From Halomonas sp. A40-4 (lineage in GTDB: Bacteria > Pseudomonadota > Gammaproteobacteria > Pseudomonadales > Halomonadaceae), in assembly GCF_015767635.1 (NCBI RefSeq), contig NZ_CP065230.1:1054001-1118000 (forward strand): a DNA stretch of 64,000 bases. Reading direction: 5' to 3'. This document shows positions 25,626 to 34,684 of the stretch, piece after piece. Position numbers and translations under genes: made by a program. Numbering within the stretch: the stretch's first letter is position 1; the number at the start of each line of letters is the position of its first letter. The notes beneath the pieces were generated by a model. The model worked only from the letters and a program-made list of their open reading frames with translations. It searched no databases and had not been told where the DNA came from.

Positions 25626-26705
25626 ATGACCGAGCAAGTCGCAAAGGATCAGCCGGGCGAAGGTCGCCTAATGCATGCCCCCAGCGACCATCCCCCTGTG
25701 CCCCGCGCGAAGGTGGGCGTGGTATTGGCAAACCTGGGTACGCCGGATGCCACCGACTACTGGTCGATGCGTCGTTACCTGAGCGAGTTCCTGTCTGATA
25801 AGCGGGTGGTCGATTACGCCAACTGGAAGTGGCAGCCGTTGCTACAGCTGATCATCCTGACCAAGCGGCCGTTTTCATCCGGCAACGCCTATAAAAGCAT
25901 CTGGAACAACGAGCTGAACGAAAGCCCGCTATTGACCACCACCCGGGCGCAAACGCAGAAAATGACCGAACGTTTGAAGGCGCTCTACGGCGACGATGTG
26001 GAAGTCGATTTCTGCATGCGCTACGGCAACCCTTCGACCGAAAGCGTGCTGAATCGACTGAAGGAAAAAGGCTGCGAAAAAATCGTCTTCTTCCCGCTTT
26101 ACCCCCAGTACGGCTCGCCCACCACGGCGACGGCCAACGATCAGGCGTTTCGCACCCTGATGAAAATGAAATGGCAGCCGTCCATCCGCACCGTACCCGC
26201 TTATTTCGATCATCCGGCCTATACGGATGCGCTGGCTAACTCGGTGCGGGAAGCCTACGAAGGGTTGACGTCCCGGCCGACCAAGCTGGTCGCCAGTTAT
26301 CATGGTGTGCCCGAGCGTTATCTACTCGAAGGCGATCCCTACCATTGCCAATGCCAGAAAACCACGCGCCTGCTGCGAGAAAAGCTGGGGTTCAGCAAGG
26401 AAGAAGTCGACACCGCCTTCCAGTCGCAGTTCGGCCCCGAAAAGTGGGTGGGCCCCCAGACCGTTGATCACGTAGCAGAACTGGCCAAACAGGGACACAA
26501 GCACATCGCCATCCTGTCGCCTGCGTTTTCGTCGGACTGCGTCGAGACCCTGGAGGAAATCAAGGAAGAGATTCACGACAGCTTCATGGAAGCGGGGGGA
26601 GAGACCTTCAGTTATATTCCCTGCCTGAACGACCGGGATGACCACATCGATGCGCTAGTGGCAGTGGTCAACAATGAATTGTCGGGGTGGTTGCCGCGTA
26701 CTTAA
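25626..26705 (+). CDS. hemH: Ferrochelatase, with a chimeric 3' end
   Basis: The 359-residue ferrochelatase has the conserved SYHGVPERY (metal-chelating His), the YGNPSTE segment and FSSDCVETLEEIKEE near the C-terminus. It inserts Fe2+ into protoporphyrin IX, the last step of heme synthesis. AGGAG lies before ATG 25626, chosen over GTG 25602. The last 210 bp of coding sequence (26484-26693) are repeated at 34685-34894. Here the protein ends ...LSGWLPRT, while the repeat ends ...LSGWL, so the present C-terminus is probably supplied by the inserted segment. Confidence 0.95.
   Translation: MTEQVAKDQPGEGRLMHAPSDHPPVPRAKVGVVLANLGTPDATDYWSMRRYLSEFLSDKRVVDYANWKWQPLLQLIILTKRPFSSGNAYKSIWNNELNESPLLTTTRAQTQKMTERLKALYGDDVEVDFCMRYGNPSTESVLNRLKEKGCEKIVFFPLYPQYGSPTTATANDQAFRTLMKMKWQPSIRTVPAYFDHPAYTDALANSVREAYEGLTSRPTKLVASYHGVPERYLLEGDPYHCQCQKTTRLLREKLGFSKEEVDTAFQSQFGPEKWVGPQTVDHVAELAKQGHKHIAILSPAFSSDCVETLEEIKEEIHDSFMEAGGETFSYIPCLNDRDDHIDALVAVVNNELSGWLPRT
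26484..26693 (+). repeat. Direct repeat of hemH 3' end, left copy
   Basis: A 210-bp direct repeat with the partner at 34685-34894 (offset exactly 8201, no gaps). Five mismatches, all at third codon positions and synonymous, fall in the first 75 bases. The last 135 bases are identical. Confidence 0.95.
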
Positions 26706-26776
26706 TTGACTATAACCATTTAGCTATGTGGTTATCTTAAACATAGGTAAATGAAATTCTAGAATGTCGTCATAAA

Positions 26777-26816
26777 AAGGCCTGCGTTATCGATTGGATA
26801 ACGCAGGCCTTGTTTT
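26777..26816. terminator. Bidirectional terminator between hemH and nhaC
   Basis: A 15-bp perfect stem AAGGCCTGCGTTATC / GATAACGCAGGCCTT with a 5-base loop. On the plus strand it is followed by GTTTTGG; on the minus strand the run preceding it supplies TTTTT. It serves both hemH and the convergent transporter gene. Confidence 0.85.
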
Positions 26817-26840
26817 GGGAGGAGCGAATTTATCGATCGC

Positions 26841-28283
26841 CTATGAGGTTTGCATTGAAGGTGTTGTGCCTGCCGATGGCGCGTCGTCGGTTATAGGTTG
26901 GGTTCGCCAAATGGCGATATTAGCGAAACCATAGAAAATGGCGATGGCAATTACCAGCATGTGGAACCACAGAAATGGCAGGTAAGTTAGCGTCGAAACA
27001 CCCAGCGTTGCGGCCATGAAAACCCCGCCGTCTGTCCAAGGGACCATGGGGGTGGTGATAGTGCCACCGGCTTCGGTATTACGTGAAAGAACGCGCCGAT
27101 CAATTCCCTGCTTATCGTAGTTCTTTTCGGTGATCGTGCTCGCGGTGATTAATGAAACGTAAGCTGCGCCCCCGAAGAAGTTCCCAAAGAAGCCGCCGAG
27201 CATTGTCGAGATAGTGAGTCGGCCGGGGTTGTTGGCCCAACGCAGGAATCCGTTGCTGATTGACTGAAGAATACCAACTCGCTCCATTAGGCCACCAAGC
27301 CCAAGCGCAAACAAGATGAGGGCAATAACGCCGAGCATCGACTCAATGCCGCCTCGATTCAGCAGTGTGTTCAGAAATTCCACGTCGGATTCAATGGCGT
27401 TACCCACATAAGCAATTCTAATTGCATCAATGGGCGCGACTCCCTGAGCCCACCAAGCGCAAATGCTTCCTAAAACCGCACCGAAGGTGATGACAGGAAT
27501 GGAGGGGAAACGACGCGTCAGCAACAAAATGACAATGGCAGCGGGCAATAGAAGCCAGGGGCTGATGGTAAAGTGGGATTCAAGTGCCTGCATGGCCATC
27601 GTGGCCCGAGATGTGTCGGCACTATCGTCTACGTAGAAAAAGCCGACCACTAAGAATAACACGGAAGCAATTAGAATGGCGGGGACGCTTACCCACATCA
27701 TGGACCGGATATGGTCGATCAGACCCACCTTGCATAATGAGGCCGTCATGACGGTTGTATCGGAAAGCGGTGACATCTTGTCACCCACATAGGCACCAGA
27801 AATAACCGCACCGGCCACAAGGGGAAGCGGGATGCCAAAGCTATGACCTATGCCCATCATCGCGACACCTGCTGTTCCCACGGTCCCGAATGACGTACCA
27901 GTGGCAAGTGAAGTTAAAGCACAAATAATAAAGGCGGCAAACAGGAAAATCTGCGGATTCATGACTGATAAGCCATAGTAGATAATGCTAGGGACGATCC
28001 CCCCGGCAATCCAGGTGCCAATCAGTGCCCCAACCGTGGTCAGAACCAAAACAGCTTCCATACCGTTATGTATGCCATCAATTAGCCCCTTCTGCATGTT
28101 CTCGTAAGAAAGCTTGAGTTTTAAACCCAGAGCCATAACTAAAAACCAAGAGGCAAAAAGAGCCAACTGAATGGGTAATTGCAACACGTTGATACTGACA
28201 AACATGATGGCAATAAAGCCGACCATGACGGCCAGCACTTCCACCATGCTAGGGAGCCTTGTTTGCGTTACAGATGAAGACAT
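26841..28283 (-). CDS. NhaC-family antiporter-type transporter
   Basis: This 480-residue multipass membrane protein is of the NhaC Na+/H+ antiporter superfamily. It includes conserved helices with TGTSFGTVGTAGVAMMGIG and GAVISGAYVGDKMSPLSDTT. Some NhaC relatives are amino-acid or malate-lactate/Na+ antiporters. It lies 41 bases after the D-amino-acid oxidase gene in the same direction and inside the hydroxyproline block, so uptake of hydroxyproline or a related ligand is an inference. GAGGAAAC is a good ribosome site. Base composition is lower in GC than the neighbouring housekeeping genes. Confidence 0.85.
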   Translation of the reverse strand: MSSSVTQTRLPSMVEVLAVMVGFIAIMFVSINVLQLPIQLALFASWFLVMALGLKLKLSYENMQKGLIDGIHNGMEAVLVLTTVGALIGTWIAGGIVPSIIYYGLSVMNPQIFLFAAFIICALTSLATGTSFGTVGTAGVAMMGIGHSFGIPLPLVAGAVISGAYVGDKMSPLSDTTVMTASLCKVGLIDHIRSMMWVSVPAILIASVLFLVVGFFYVDDSADTSRATMAMQALESHFTISPWLLLPAAIVILLLTRRFPSIPVITFGAVLGSICAWWAQGVAPIDAIRIAYVGNAIESDVEFLNTLLNRGGIESMLGVIALILFALGLGGLMERVGILQSISNGFLRWANNPGRLTISTMLGGFFGNFFGGAAYVSLITASTITEKNYDKQGIDRRVLSRNTEAGGTITTPMVPWTDGGVFMAATLGVSTLTYLPFLWFHMLVIAIAIFYGFANIAIWRTQPITDDAPSAGTTPSMQTS

Positions 28284-28324
28284 AGTGTTTCCTCTACGAT
28301 TGTTTTGGGCTTGTGTATCGAGGG

Positions 28325-29623
28325 TTAAGAAGTGAACCGACTCAGTCGGTAAGGGAATACATCAGGCAATGGGTTGGGTGTGTTGGCTGTTGTTTCTCCT
28401 TGTCTTGCTAGGTTGGCAATAATTTCCGCGGTCACAGCGGCTTGCGTGAGGCCAAGATGGTGATGCCCGAAGGCCAGCATTACTTTGCCGTCGTTCACGC
28501 AGTCTATGATGGGTAAAGAGTCAGGCAGGGAAGGTCGAAACCCCATCCAGGGGCTCGCCTCGGAGATATCAAGGTCCGAGCAGAAGAGTCCTCGGCTCAA
28601 CTGATGGAGTTTCCATGCGCGTTCCATGTTGGGAGGTCGCTCTAGCCCGGCAAACTCGACGGTGCCTGCTAAACGCAATCCTTCCTCCATCGGTGTCATG
28701 ATAAAACGGCGTTCCAGAGAGGTAATGGCGACGGGGAGGCGTGCTTTTTCATTGGGAAGCATCAGGTGGTAGCCCCTTTCTGTATCGAGCGGCACCTTGC
28801 TACCGGTTAGCGAAGCCGTGAGTTTGCGCGAATGGGCACCACAAGCGATCAGTACTTTGTCGGCATGTATTGCCTCGGTTTGGGCCGTTCGTAACGTTAC
28901 ACCTTGGCTATTTGTTGATCCTGAAAGGACTTCTTCTTGTATGAACCGCACGCCATTCCGCTGAGCATTCATTACTAGCGCATTGGACACTTGCCACGGG
29001 TCTACTACATGGGCGGTGTCGGGGAAGAAGAGCCCACCTTGTATTGAGGTGGAAAGTTGCGGGGCGAACTTCCTAATAGCGTCACCCTGCCAGTGATCCG
29101 CCGCAACGTTTTGGGCGTTCATTCGTGACTGCAGCGCTTTTATCTCCGGAACGGATGCTTCGTTCTCGTAGATCAGAAAAGAGCCGTCCTCTTTCAATAA
29201 TGCCCTACCATCGATCGAATCGAGTAGTCGGTGCCATGCGGATAAGCTGGATTGATTGAGCGCCCGAATCCCAGCAGTACTGGCTTGGTAAGGAGTTTGG
29301 CGAAGGTTTAAAAGTAGCTTGGTAAACCACGGAAGGGCTTTGGGTAGATATTGCCAGTCAAGACGTAGCGGCCCCATTGGGTCTAGCAGCATGGAGGGAA
29401 TTCGCCTCAAAATTGATGTGTCGGCAATAGGGAATACCTGTTCGGTTGCCATGTGTCCTGCATTACCGAAAGAGGTTCCCAGACCTGGAAGCTGTTTATC
29501 GATAACAAGCACCTGCCAGCCTTGCTGACTGAGTGCCAAGGCGCAGGCTATCCCGATAATGCCAGCGCCGACCACAACGATCTCGGCGTCAACATTGTGC
29601 GGAGGCGAAGAGGTATGTGCCAT
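28325..29623 (-). CDS. DadA-like FAD oxidoreductase, probable cis-4-hydroxy-D-proline dehydrogenase
   Basis: The 432-residue FAD-dependent D-amino-acid dehydrogenase of the DadA family has the dinucleotide motif VVVGAGIIGIACALALSQQG near residue 18 and a C-terminal GFRPSLPDSLPIID...FGHHHLGLTQA. In this gene neighbourhood it should oxidise cis-4-hydroxy-D-proline to pyrroline-4-hydroxy-2-carboxylate. I start at 29623, where AGGGA precedes ATG; the frame is open 22 codons further upstream. A 15-bp operator (29652-29666) lies 29 bases before this start. It is co-directional with the NhaC gene. Confidence 0.87.
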   Translation of the reverse strand: MAHTSSPPHNVDAEIVVVGAGIIGIACALALSQQGWQVLVIDKQLPGLGTSFGNAGHMATEQVFPIADTSILRRIPSMLLDPMGPLRLDWQYLPKALPWFTKLLLNLRQTPYQASTAGIRALNQSSLSAWHRLLDSIDGRALLKEDGSFLIYENEASVPEIKALQSRMNAQNVAADHWQGDAIRKFAPQLSTSIQGGLFFPDTAHVVDPWQVSNALVMNAQRNGVRFIQEEVLSGSTNSQGVTLRTAQTEAIHADKVLIACGAHSRKLTASLTGSKVPLDTERGYHLMLPNEKARLPVAITSLERRFIMTPMEEGLRLAGTVEFAGLERPPNMERAWKLHQLSRGLFCSDLDISEASPWMGFRPSLPDSLPIIDCVNDGKVMLAFGHHHLGLTQAAVTAEIIANLARQGETTANTPNPLPDVFPYRLSRFTS

Positions 29624-29651
29624 AAAGCTGCGTCCCTTTTTAATTTTGTCG

Positions 29652-29666
29652 ATTGTATAAAATATA
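29652..29666 (-). promoter_or_regulatory. Putative GntR operator, dadA-like promoter
   Basis: On the minus strand the sequence reads TATATTTTATACAAT, identical over 15 bases to 34597-34611 upstream of the epimerase gene. An 11-base core ATTTTATACAA recurs before the GntR gene. Confidence 0.6.
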
Positions 29667-30004
29667 ATGTATGTATTTTTTGAGTGCAATATGTATAGGG
29701 CGAAAAGTAGGTGAGGGGATAGATATCAGGGGGGGGCTTCGGAAGGCTTCAAGGCGGTCGGCTAAGGTAATACGGAACAATGAATTCCGGAGTCCTCTGT
29801 CACCAGGCTTGCTAACGCTTGTCGGGTACGATGGCTAGCTGAGGATGGAAAGGTATCATCCTGCCAGTGGGGGAAACGCTGTTAGGGCAAATTAACGAAG
29901 CTGATAACGCCACCCGCATGGCTCAGAGGTAAGCAGCAAGCGGCGATTTCTATGAGGTGAGTTGCAGTGATTTCGTGGTAGGAGCGAAATGCATGAGGCT
30001 TTAG
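29667..30004. other. Intergenic stretch with no recognised gene
   Basis: This stretch lies between the dadA-like promoter and the end of the GntR gene. It has only short palindromes (AGGATG / CATCCT at 29842-29862; CGGAA..TTCCG near 29775). I see no convincing frame, RNA gene or insertion-sequence end. Confidence 0.5.
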
Positions 30005-30676
30005 CTAGGTACCTTCTGTATTGAGCGTGCGTTCTTTTAGCAGGCTGACAATCGCCTCGCAGGCTTCCCGAATATGATTCTTTAATAGTTCGCAGGCTTC
30101 ATCGATACTGCCCTTGCGTGCCAACGCTAATAAGGCATGGTGCTCCTCTTCAGCTTTCTCTATTTCTTGGGTATAGAGGAGTTGCATACGGATATAGCGA
30201 TCAGATTTGGTGTTTAGTTGGTTAATTAACGCCAGTGTTTCGGGAAGCTCGGATGGCGCATATAAGGTGAGGTGAAAAGCGTAGTTGTACTCGCTCCAAT
30301 TATTGATTTCCCCGCCTGTATTTAATGCTTCATCGTATTTGCGCAGTATATTGTCGGCTTTTTGGAGGTCGTCTTCTGTCAGCTTGGGTATAGAATGCCT
30401 AAAAACATAGGTCTCAAGCAGGATACGAAGCTCAAACAGCTCTTGTATTTTGGCAACGGAGAGCTCAGTAGTGAAGGCCCCACGATGGGCATAAAATTCG
30501 ACCAAACCTTCCGATTCAAGGGTTAACAAGGCTTCGCGCACGGGGATACGACTAACGTCGTAGTCTCTGGCCAGTGCGTCCTGACGTAACTGCGTGCCGC
30601 CCTTGAATTCGCCGCCCAAAATGCGACTGCGCAAATCGTCGGCGACAAATTGTGCGCGTGTTTTATACGTAGCCAT
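30005..30676 (-). CDS. GntR-family (FCD) transcriptional regulator
   Basis: The 223-residue FadR/FCD-type GntR regulator has an N-terminal winged helix with LRQDALARDYDVSRIPVREALLTLESEGLV and a C-terminal FCD ligand domain starting ELFELRILLETYVFRHSIP. Located between the two hydroxyproline operons, it most likely controls them, with hydroxyproline or a pathway intermediate as inducer. ATG 30676 is preferred to the upstream TTG. Its own promoter region holds the operator core (30709-30719), pointing to autoregulation. Confidence 0.9.
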   Translation of the reverse strand: MATYKTRAQFVADDLRSRILGGEFKGGTQLRQDALARDYDVSRIPVREALLTLESEGLVEFYAHRGAFTTELSVAKIQELFELRILLETYVFRHSIPKLTEDDLQKADNILRKYDEALNTGGEINNWSEYNYAFHLTLYAPSELPETLALINQLNTKSDRYIRMQLLYTQEIEKAEEEHHALLALARKGSIDEACELLKNHIREACEAIVSLLKERTLNTEGT

Positions 30677-30708
30677 AGCCCCAACATTTACCAAAACAAT
30701 GTTTGCAC

Positions 30709-30719
30709 ATTTTATACAA
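30709..30719 (-). promoter_or_regulatory. Putative GntR operator, autoregulatory
   Basis: ATTTTATACAA on the plus strand, 33 bases upstream of the GntR start. It matches the core of the two longer sites at 29652 and 34597. Confidence 0.5.
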
Positions 30720-30839
30720 AATGCGCCGAGTGTCTATGTTTGCAGAGTGGCTTGCTTGAAATATCACTAATTAGATATGACGTACTTAAGGCATAGCTGG
30801 ATATGGTGAGTCGCTAGTGGTGGAAGCGACGTCGATAGC

Positions 30840-30871
30840 AGCCGCTCTCCGGGTAGCTGAGAAGAGCGGCT
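30840..30871 (-). terminator. Hairpin after the aldehyde dehydrogenase gene
   Basis: A 9-bp perfect stem AGCCGCTCT / AGAGCGGCT lies 10 bases after the stop of the dehydrogenase gene. There is no clear T tract, so it may be a weak or Rho-assisted terminator. Confidence 0.4.
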
Positions 30872-30881
30872 TAATCATTGT

Positions 30882-32459
30882 TTATTTTATGGGGCGCTGC
30901 CCATCGACCAGACGGTCGAGCGCAAGGGGATTATCGTCGGCGAGCTCCTCGGGCAACAATTCGGCAGGTAAGTCTTGATAACAGATGGGGCGAAGGAATC
31001 TGAAAATGGCTGCGGTACCCACTGAGGTGGTACGTGCATCTGATGTGGCTGGGAAGGGGCCCCCATGAACCATTGCATCACATACCTCTACGCCGGTCGG
31101 CCATCCGTTGACCAGTATTCGTCCGGCTTTTCGTTCGAGTACCGGTAACAGGGCACGCGCGGCTTCAGTATCATCGTCTTCCATGTGCAGAGTTGCTGTT
31201 AATTGGCCCTCGAGGTGTTCGGCCACATGGCGACGTTCGGTTTCGTTTTGGCAGACCACAATAAGTGATGTTGCGCCAAACACTTCGGCTTGTAGTGTTT
31301 CATCGGCTAAAAAGTCAGTTGCGGAGGTCATAAACAGGCCTGGCCGACACTGGTTGGGGCCTTGCTCGTTCTGCCCACGCGCCACTTCCTTGGCTTTACT
31401 AGTGGAAAGCGATTTTAAGCTAGCATCATAGGCTTCATGAATACCTGGCGTGAGCATTGTCTGTGCTTCGCTGCCTTCCAGCGCGCGCTTCGCGGCGCTG
31501 ATGAACGTATCTAGTTCTGGACCCTGGACCGTGATCACTAATCCTGGGTTGGTGCAAAATTGACCCGCACCCATGTTCATGGAGCCGATAAATGCTTCAC
31601 CTAGTGTAGCTCCCCTCGATTTAAGTGCCTCCGGCAGTAGAAAAACCGGGTTGATTGAGCTCATTTCTGCATAGAACGGAATGGGTTCGGCGCGCGACTT
31701 GGCCGCTCGCCATAACGCTAGTCCTCCGCTCTGCGATCCTGTGAAACCAGCGGCTTTAATATTCGGATGGGTGACCAGGGCATGGCCAACTTCGCGACCG
31801 GAGCCAAAGATAAGTGAAAAGACCCCCTCAGGTAGGCCGTTTTGAGCAATGGCTGATTGTATCGCCCGCCCAACCAGTTCACTGGTGCCAGGGTGAGCAG
31901 AATGGGCTTTCACAATCACTGGGCACCCGGCCGCAAGCGCCGAGGCGGTGTCTCCCCCCGCTACAGAGAAAGCCAGTGGAAAGTTGCTAGCTCCAAAAAC
32001 GACCACGGGGCCAAGGGCAATATGGTGTTGACGAAGGTCGGCGCGAGGTAAAGGGCGTCGTTCGGGAATCGCGTTATCAATACGTACATCAAGCCACTCA
32101 CCGGCGCGGACGGTTTTGGCAAACAGACGCAGTTGCTGGCAGGTGCGCCCGCGCTCGCCTTGAATTCGGGCGTGGGGTAACCCTGTTTCTTCTACGGCAC
32201 GATCAATCAGCTCTTCGCCAAGTGATTCGATATTATCGGCGATGGTTTCAAGAAAATTGGCCCGATCGGTCAAGCGAGTTTTACGGTAGATATCGAAGGC
32301 ATCCCAGGCGAGTTGGCACGCGCTATCAACGTCTTCTTGCGTCCCGCCGGGGTAGCCCGGTTCAAGACGGTGGTTCGTGGCTGGGTTGGTGGCGAAAATT
32401 GCATCACGCTGGCCACGAATGGCTTGTTGGCCGATTAACATCTTGCCTTCAAGGGTCAT
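30882..32459 (-). CDS. 2-oxoglutarate-semialdehyde (2,5-dioxovalerate) dehydrogenase
   Basis: The 525-residue aldehyde dehydrogenase of the long NADP-type branch has Lys184 (VIVKAHSAHP), Glu265 (PFYAEMSS) and catalytic Cys302 (NMGAGQFCTNPG). It would oxidise 2-oxoglutarate semialdehyde to 2-oxoglutarate, the last hydroxyproline step. AAGGAG before ATG 32459 decides this start; the frame is open 13 codons further up. It is the third gene of the epimerase-deaminase-dehydrogenase operon, 43 bases after the deaminase. Confidence 0.9.
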   Translation of the reverse strand: MTLEGKMLIGQQAIRGQRDAIFATNPATNHRLEPGYPGGTQEDVDSACQLAWDAFDIYRKTRLTDRANFLETIADNIESLGEELIDRAVEETGLPHARIQGERGRTCQQLRLFAKTVRAGEWLDVRIDNAIPERRPLPRADLRQHHIALGPVVVFGASNFPLAFSVAGGDTASALAAGCPVIVKAHSAHPGTSELVGRAIQSAIAQNGLPEGVFSLIFGSGREVGHALVTHPNIKAAGFTGSQSGGLALWRAAKSRAEPIPFYAEMSSINPVFLLPEALKSRGATLGEAFIGSMNMGAGQFCTNPGLVITVQGPELDTFISAAKRALEGSEAQTMLTPGIHEAYDASLKSLSTSKAKEVARGQNEQGPNQCRPGLFMTSATDFLADETLQAEVFGATSLIVVCQNETERRHVAEHLEGQLTATLHMEDDDTEAARALLPVLERKAGRILVNGWPTGVEVCDAMVHGGPFPATSDARTTSVGTAAIFRFLRPICYQDLPAELLPEELADDNPLALDRLVDGQRPIK

Positions 32460-32502
32460 GGTCGTCTCCTTAGTGGGTGTCGAGAGCGTATTCAGCATCG
32501 TT

Positions 32503-33450
32503 TTATTTATTGTTCAGGGATTCGCACCACTGTGAGTACCAGCGACGGAATAAATCATACTGAGCTTCTACATAGTGACGCTGGGCATCGCTTAGCTGGT
32601 CGGTTTCATTAAAGTGCAATGCGTATTCAGTATCACCGTTAAGTACCATCAGGTGTTTGTAGTACAGGACGAGGTCTGCCCCTTCATCAAAAGAGGAAAG
32701 TACGCTTAGCGCATCCTCAAGCTCTTTGGCTTGACGGCGAGCCTCAACGTCACCTTGGGCGGCTTTTTTACTCAGTGATACAAGATGCAGGACTTCGCGC
32801 GGAAGGGCGTTGCCAATGCCTGTGATAGCACCTGTTGCGCCGCAATTTACGAAGCCATGAAAAACAGTGGTATCGACACCCACCATAAGCGTTACTTTAT
32901 CGTCCTGAGAGGTGATGTTTTCAGCCGCGTAGCGTAGGTCATCGGCACCGCCGAACTCTTTAAAGCCGATTAAGTTGGGGTGCTGGTCACGTAGCTCGAA
33001 GAATAGGTCAGCGCGGGTGGCAAAACCGTAATAGGGGCTGTTGTAAATAACCGCAGGCAGGTCCGGTGCAGCTTGCAGTATTGCCGAGAAGTGGGCTTTT
33101 TGTGCGGCGACCGACGTACCGCGTGACAGTACCCGTGGAATTACCATTAGTCCTTGGGCGCCTACTTTGGCGGCATGGTCAGCATGGGAGATGGCTTCTT
33201 TGCTATTGACTGCACCTGTCCCGACGATAGTGGGAATACCAGCTTTAACAAGGCGTTCGACGCCTTCTTGGCGTTGTGCTTCACTTAACAGAGGCCAGTC
33301 GCCCATCGAACCGCAATACACAACACCACTCATGCCGGTTTCGATTAACGCGCGCCCTTTGGCGACCAGGGCGTCAAAATCAGGTTGCCGGTCGGCGTTG
33401 CAGGGAGTCATCAGCGCGGGTATGCATCCGGTGAAAATTTGGTCGTTCAT
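32503..33450 (-). CDS. DapA-family lyase, probable pyrroline-4-hydroxy-2-carboxylate deaminase
   Basis: The 315-residue class I aldolase of the dihydrodipicolinate synthase family has Schiff-base Lys164 in IGFKEFGG and Tyr136 in IYNSPYYG. Between an epimerase and a 2-oxoglutarate-semialdehyde dehydrogenase it should deaminate and dehydrate pyrroline-4-hydroxy-2-carboxylate. AAAGGAAAA precedes the ATG. True DapA activity is unlikely here. Confidence 0.85.
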   Translation of the reverse strand: MNDQIFTGCIPALMTPCNADRQPDFDALVAKGRALIETGMSGVVYCGSMGDWPLLSEAQRQEGVERLVKAGIPTIVGTGAVNSKEAISHADHAAKVGAQGLMVIPRVLSRGTSVAAQKAHFSAILQAAPDLPAVIYNSPYYGFATRADLFFELRDQHPNLIGFKEFGGADDLRYAAENITSQDDKVTLMVGVDTTVFHGFVNCGATGAITGIGNALPREVLHLVSLSKKAAQGDVEARRQAKELEDALSVLSSFDEGADLVLYYKHLMVLNGDTEYALHFNETDQLSDAQRHYVEAQYDLFRRWYSQWCESLNNK

Positions 33451-33594
33451 TGTCGTGTTTTCCTTTTCGGATAGGTGATTGATAGTTGTTGCATGCTACT
33501 GAGTCAGCGCCTTGTTTGAGCTTGGCGTGTTGGCGCTGGGTGTTTAAAGCGGTGGTGACGACGCCCCGAGTCGTTTGGTCAGGTTAAGGGCGTC

Positions 33595-34527
33595 TCATGA
33601 GGTAATCCCCCATGCGAAGGGATCCTGTTCATCAATAAGCAAGGTGGCGTCTGCACTGAGGTAAGCGTGCCCTTTGATATAAGGGCGAATTTGCTCTCCT
33701 TCCCACTCGTAATAAGCTTCGAACTGGCTTCCGCAAATGCTTGCTTGCCGCCAGGTGGTATGGGGTGGCAGCTTGCTGTCTGCGGCTAGACAGGCGAGCT
33801 TTGCGCTTGTACCGGTGCCGCAAGGCGAGCGGTCATAAGCTTTGCCCGGGCAGAGAACAAAATTGCGGCTATCCGCCTCTGGGTCATCCGCAAATAGTTC
33901 GATATGGTCGATCAAGCCTTGATTCGCGCCGGTAATGCATGCTGCTTCAAGGCCTTGACGTACTGCCCAGGTGAAAGCGGTTAATGCTTCTACATTGTCG
34001 AGCCGTAACGACTGCCCATGGTCACTGATAAGGAAAAACCAGTTGCCTCCCCATGCGATATCTCCGTGGACGACTCCATAGCCCGGTACATCGACGGAGA
34101 CTTCACGACGGTACCGGTAGGCAGGCACGTTGCGTACGGTTACGGCGCCATCTTCATGAAGCGTTGCGCTCACAGGCCCCACTGTGGTGTCAATGTAATG
34201 CTCACCTGGGGTGATAACCCCCAAGTGGTACAACGACGCCACCAGGCCAATGGTGCCGTGACCGCACATGCCTAAGTAGCCGGTATTGTTGAAAAAGATT
34301 ACCCCGCAGGTGGCGCCAGGTGATACCGGTTCACAATATAGAGCGCCTACCAACACATCATGCCCTCGGGGTTCCAGCATGCTGACGCGCCGCCATTGAT
34401 CGTGATGCTGCCTAAGGTCATCGCATTTTTCCGCGATGGTTTTGCCTGCCAGAAGTGGAAAGCCTTCCATGACGAGTCGGGTAGGTTCACCTGCCGTATG
34501 GGAGTCGATGACACGGATTTTCTTCAT
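33595..34527 (-). CDS. 4-hydroxyproline 2-epimerase (proline racemase family)
   Basis: This 310-residue proline-racemase family enzyme has both catalytic cysteines: Cys88 in GMCGHGTIG and Cys236 in [10 protein letters not shown]. Retention of both distinguishes it from the 3-hydroxyproline dehydratases, which have Thr at one position. It interconverts trans-4-hydroxy-L-proline and cis-4-hydroxy-D-proline, starting the pathway. AAGGTG precedes the ATG, and an operator lies 70 bases upstream. It is the first gene of a three-gene operon. Confidence 0.92.
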   Translation of the reverse strand: MKKIRVIDSHTAGEPTRLVMEGFPLLAGKTIAEKCDDLRQHHDQWRRVSMLEPRGHDVLVGALYCEPVSPGATCGVIFFNNTGYLGMCGHGTIGLVASLYHLGVITPGEHYIDTTVGPVSATLHEDGAVTVRNVPAYRYRREVSVDVPGYGVVHGDIAWGGNWFFLISDHGQSLRLDNVEALTAFTWAVRQGLEAACITGANQGLIDHIELFADDPEADSRNFVLCPGKAYDRSPCGTGTSAKLACLAADSKLPPHTTWRQASICGSQFEAYYEWEGEQIRPYIKGHAYLSADATLLIDEQDPFAWGITS

Positions 34528-34596
34528 GGAGCACCTTGTTTGTCGTTTTGCGATAGCCAGGTTTTCAGTGACAGGATATTCGTCGATTGTCTTTTT

Positions 34597-34611
34597 TATA
34601 TTTTATACAAT
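34597..34611 (-). promoter_or_regulatory. Putative GntR operator, epimerase promoter
   Basis: TATATTTTATACAAT on the plus strand is identical to the reverse complement of 29652-29666. It lies 70 bases upstream of the epimerase ATG. Confidence 0.6.
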
Positions 34612-34684
34612 TTTAAAACACGTTTGTGAAGCCAAGATGGCAATGATTTGATGTCAGTGGGCTTAAAAGCTGGGAGAGAAACGT

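Noticed and set aside
26706-34684. Integrase, transposase or insertion-sequence ends in the hydroxyproline block
   Set aside because: All frames of real size are catabolic, regulatory or transport genes. No transposase-like sequence or terminal inverted repeats were seen; only the hemH direct repeat marks the borders.
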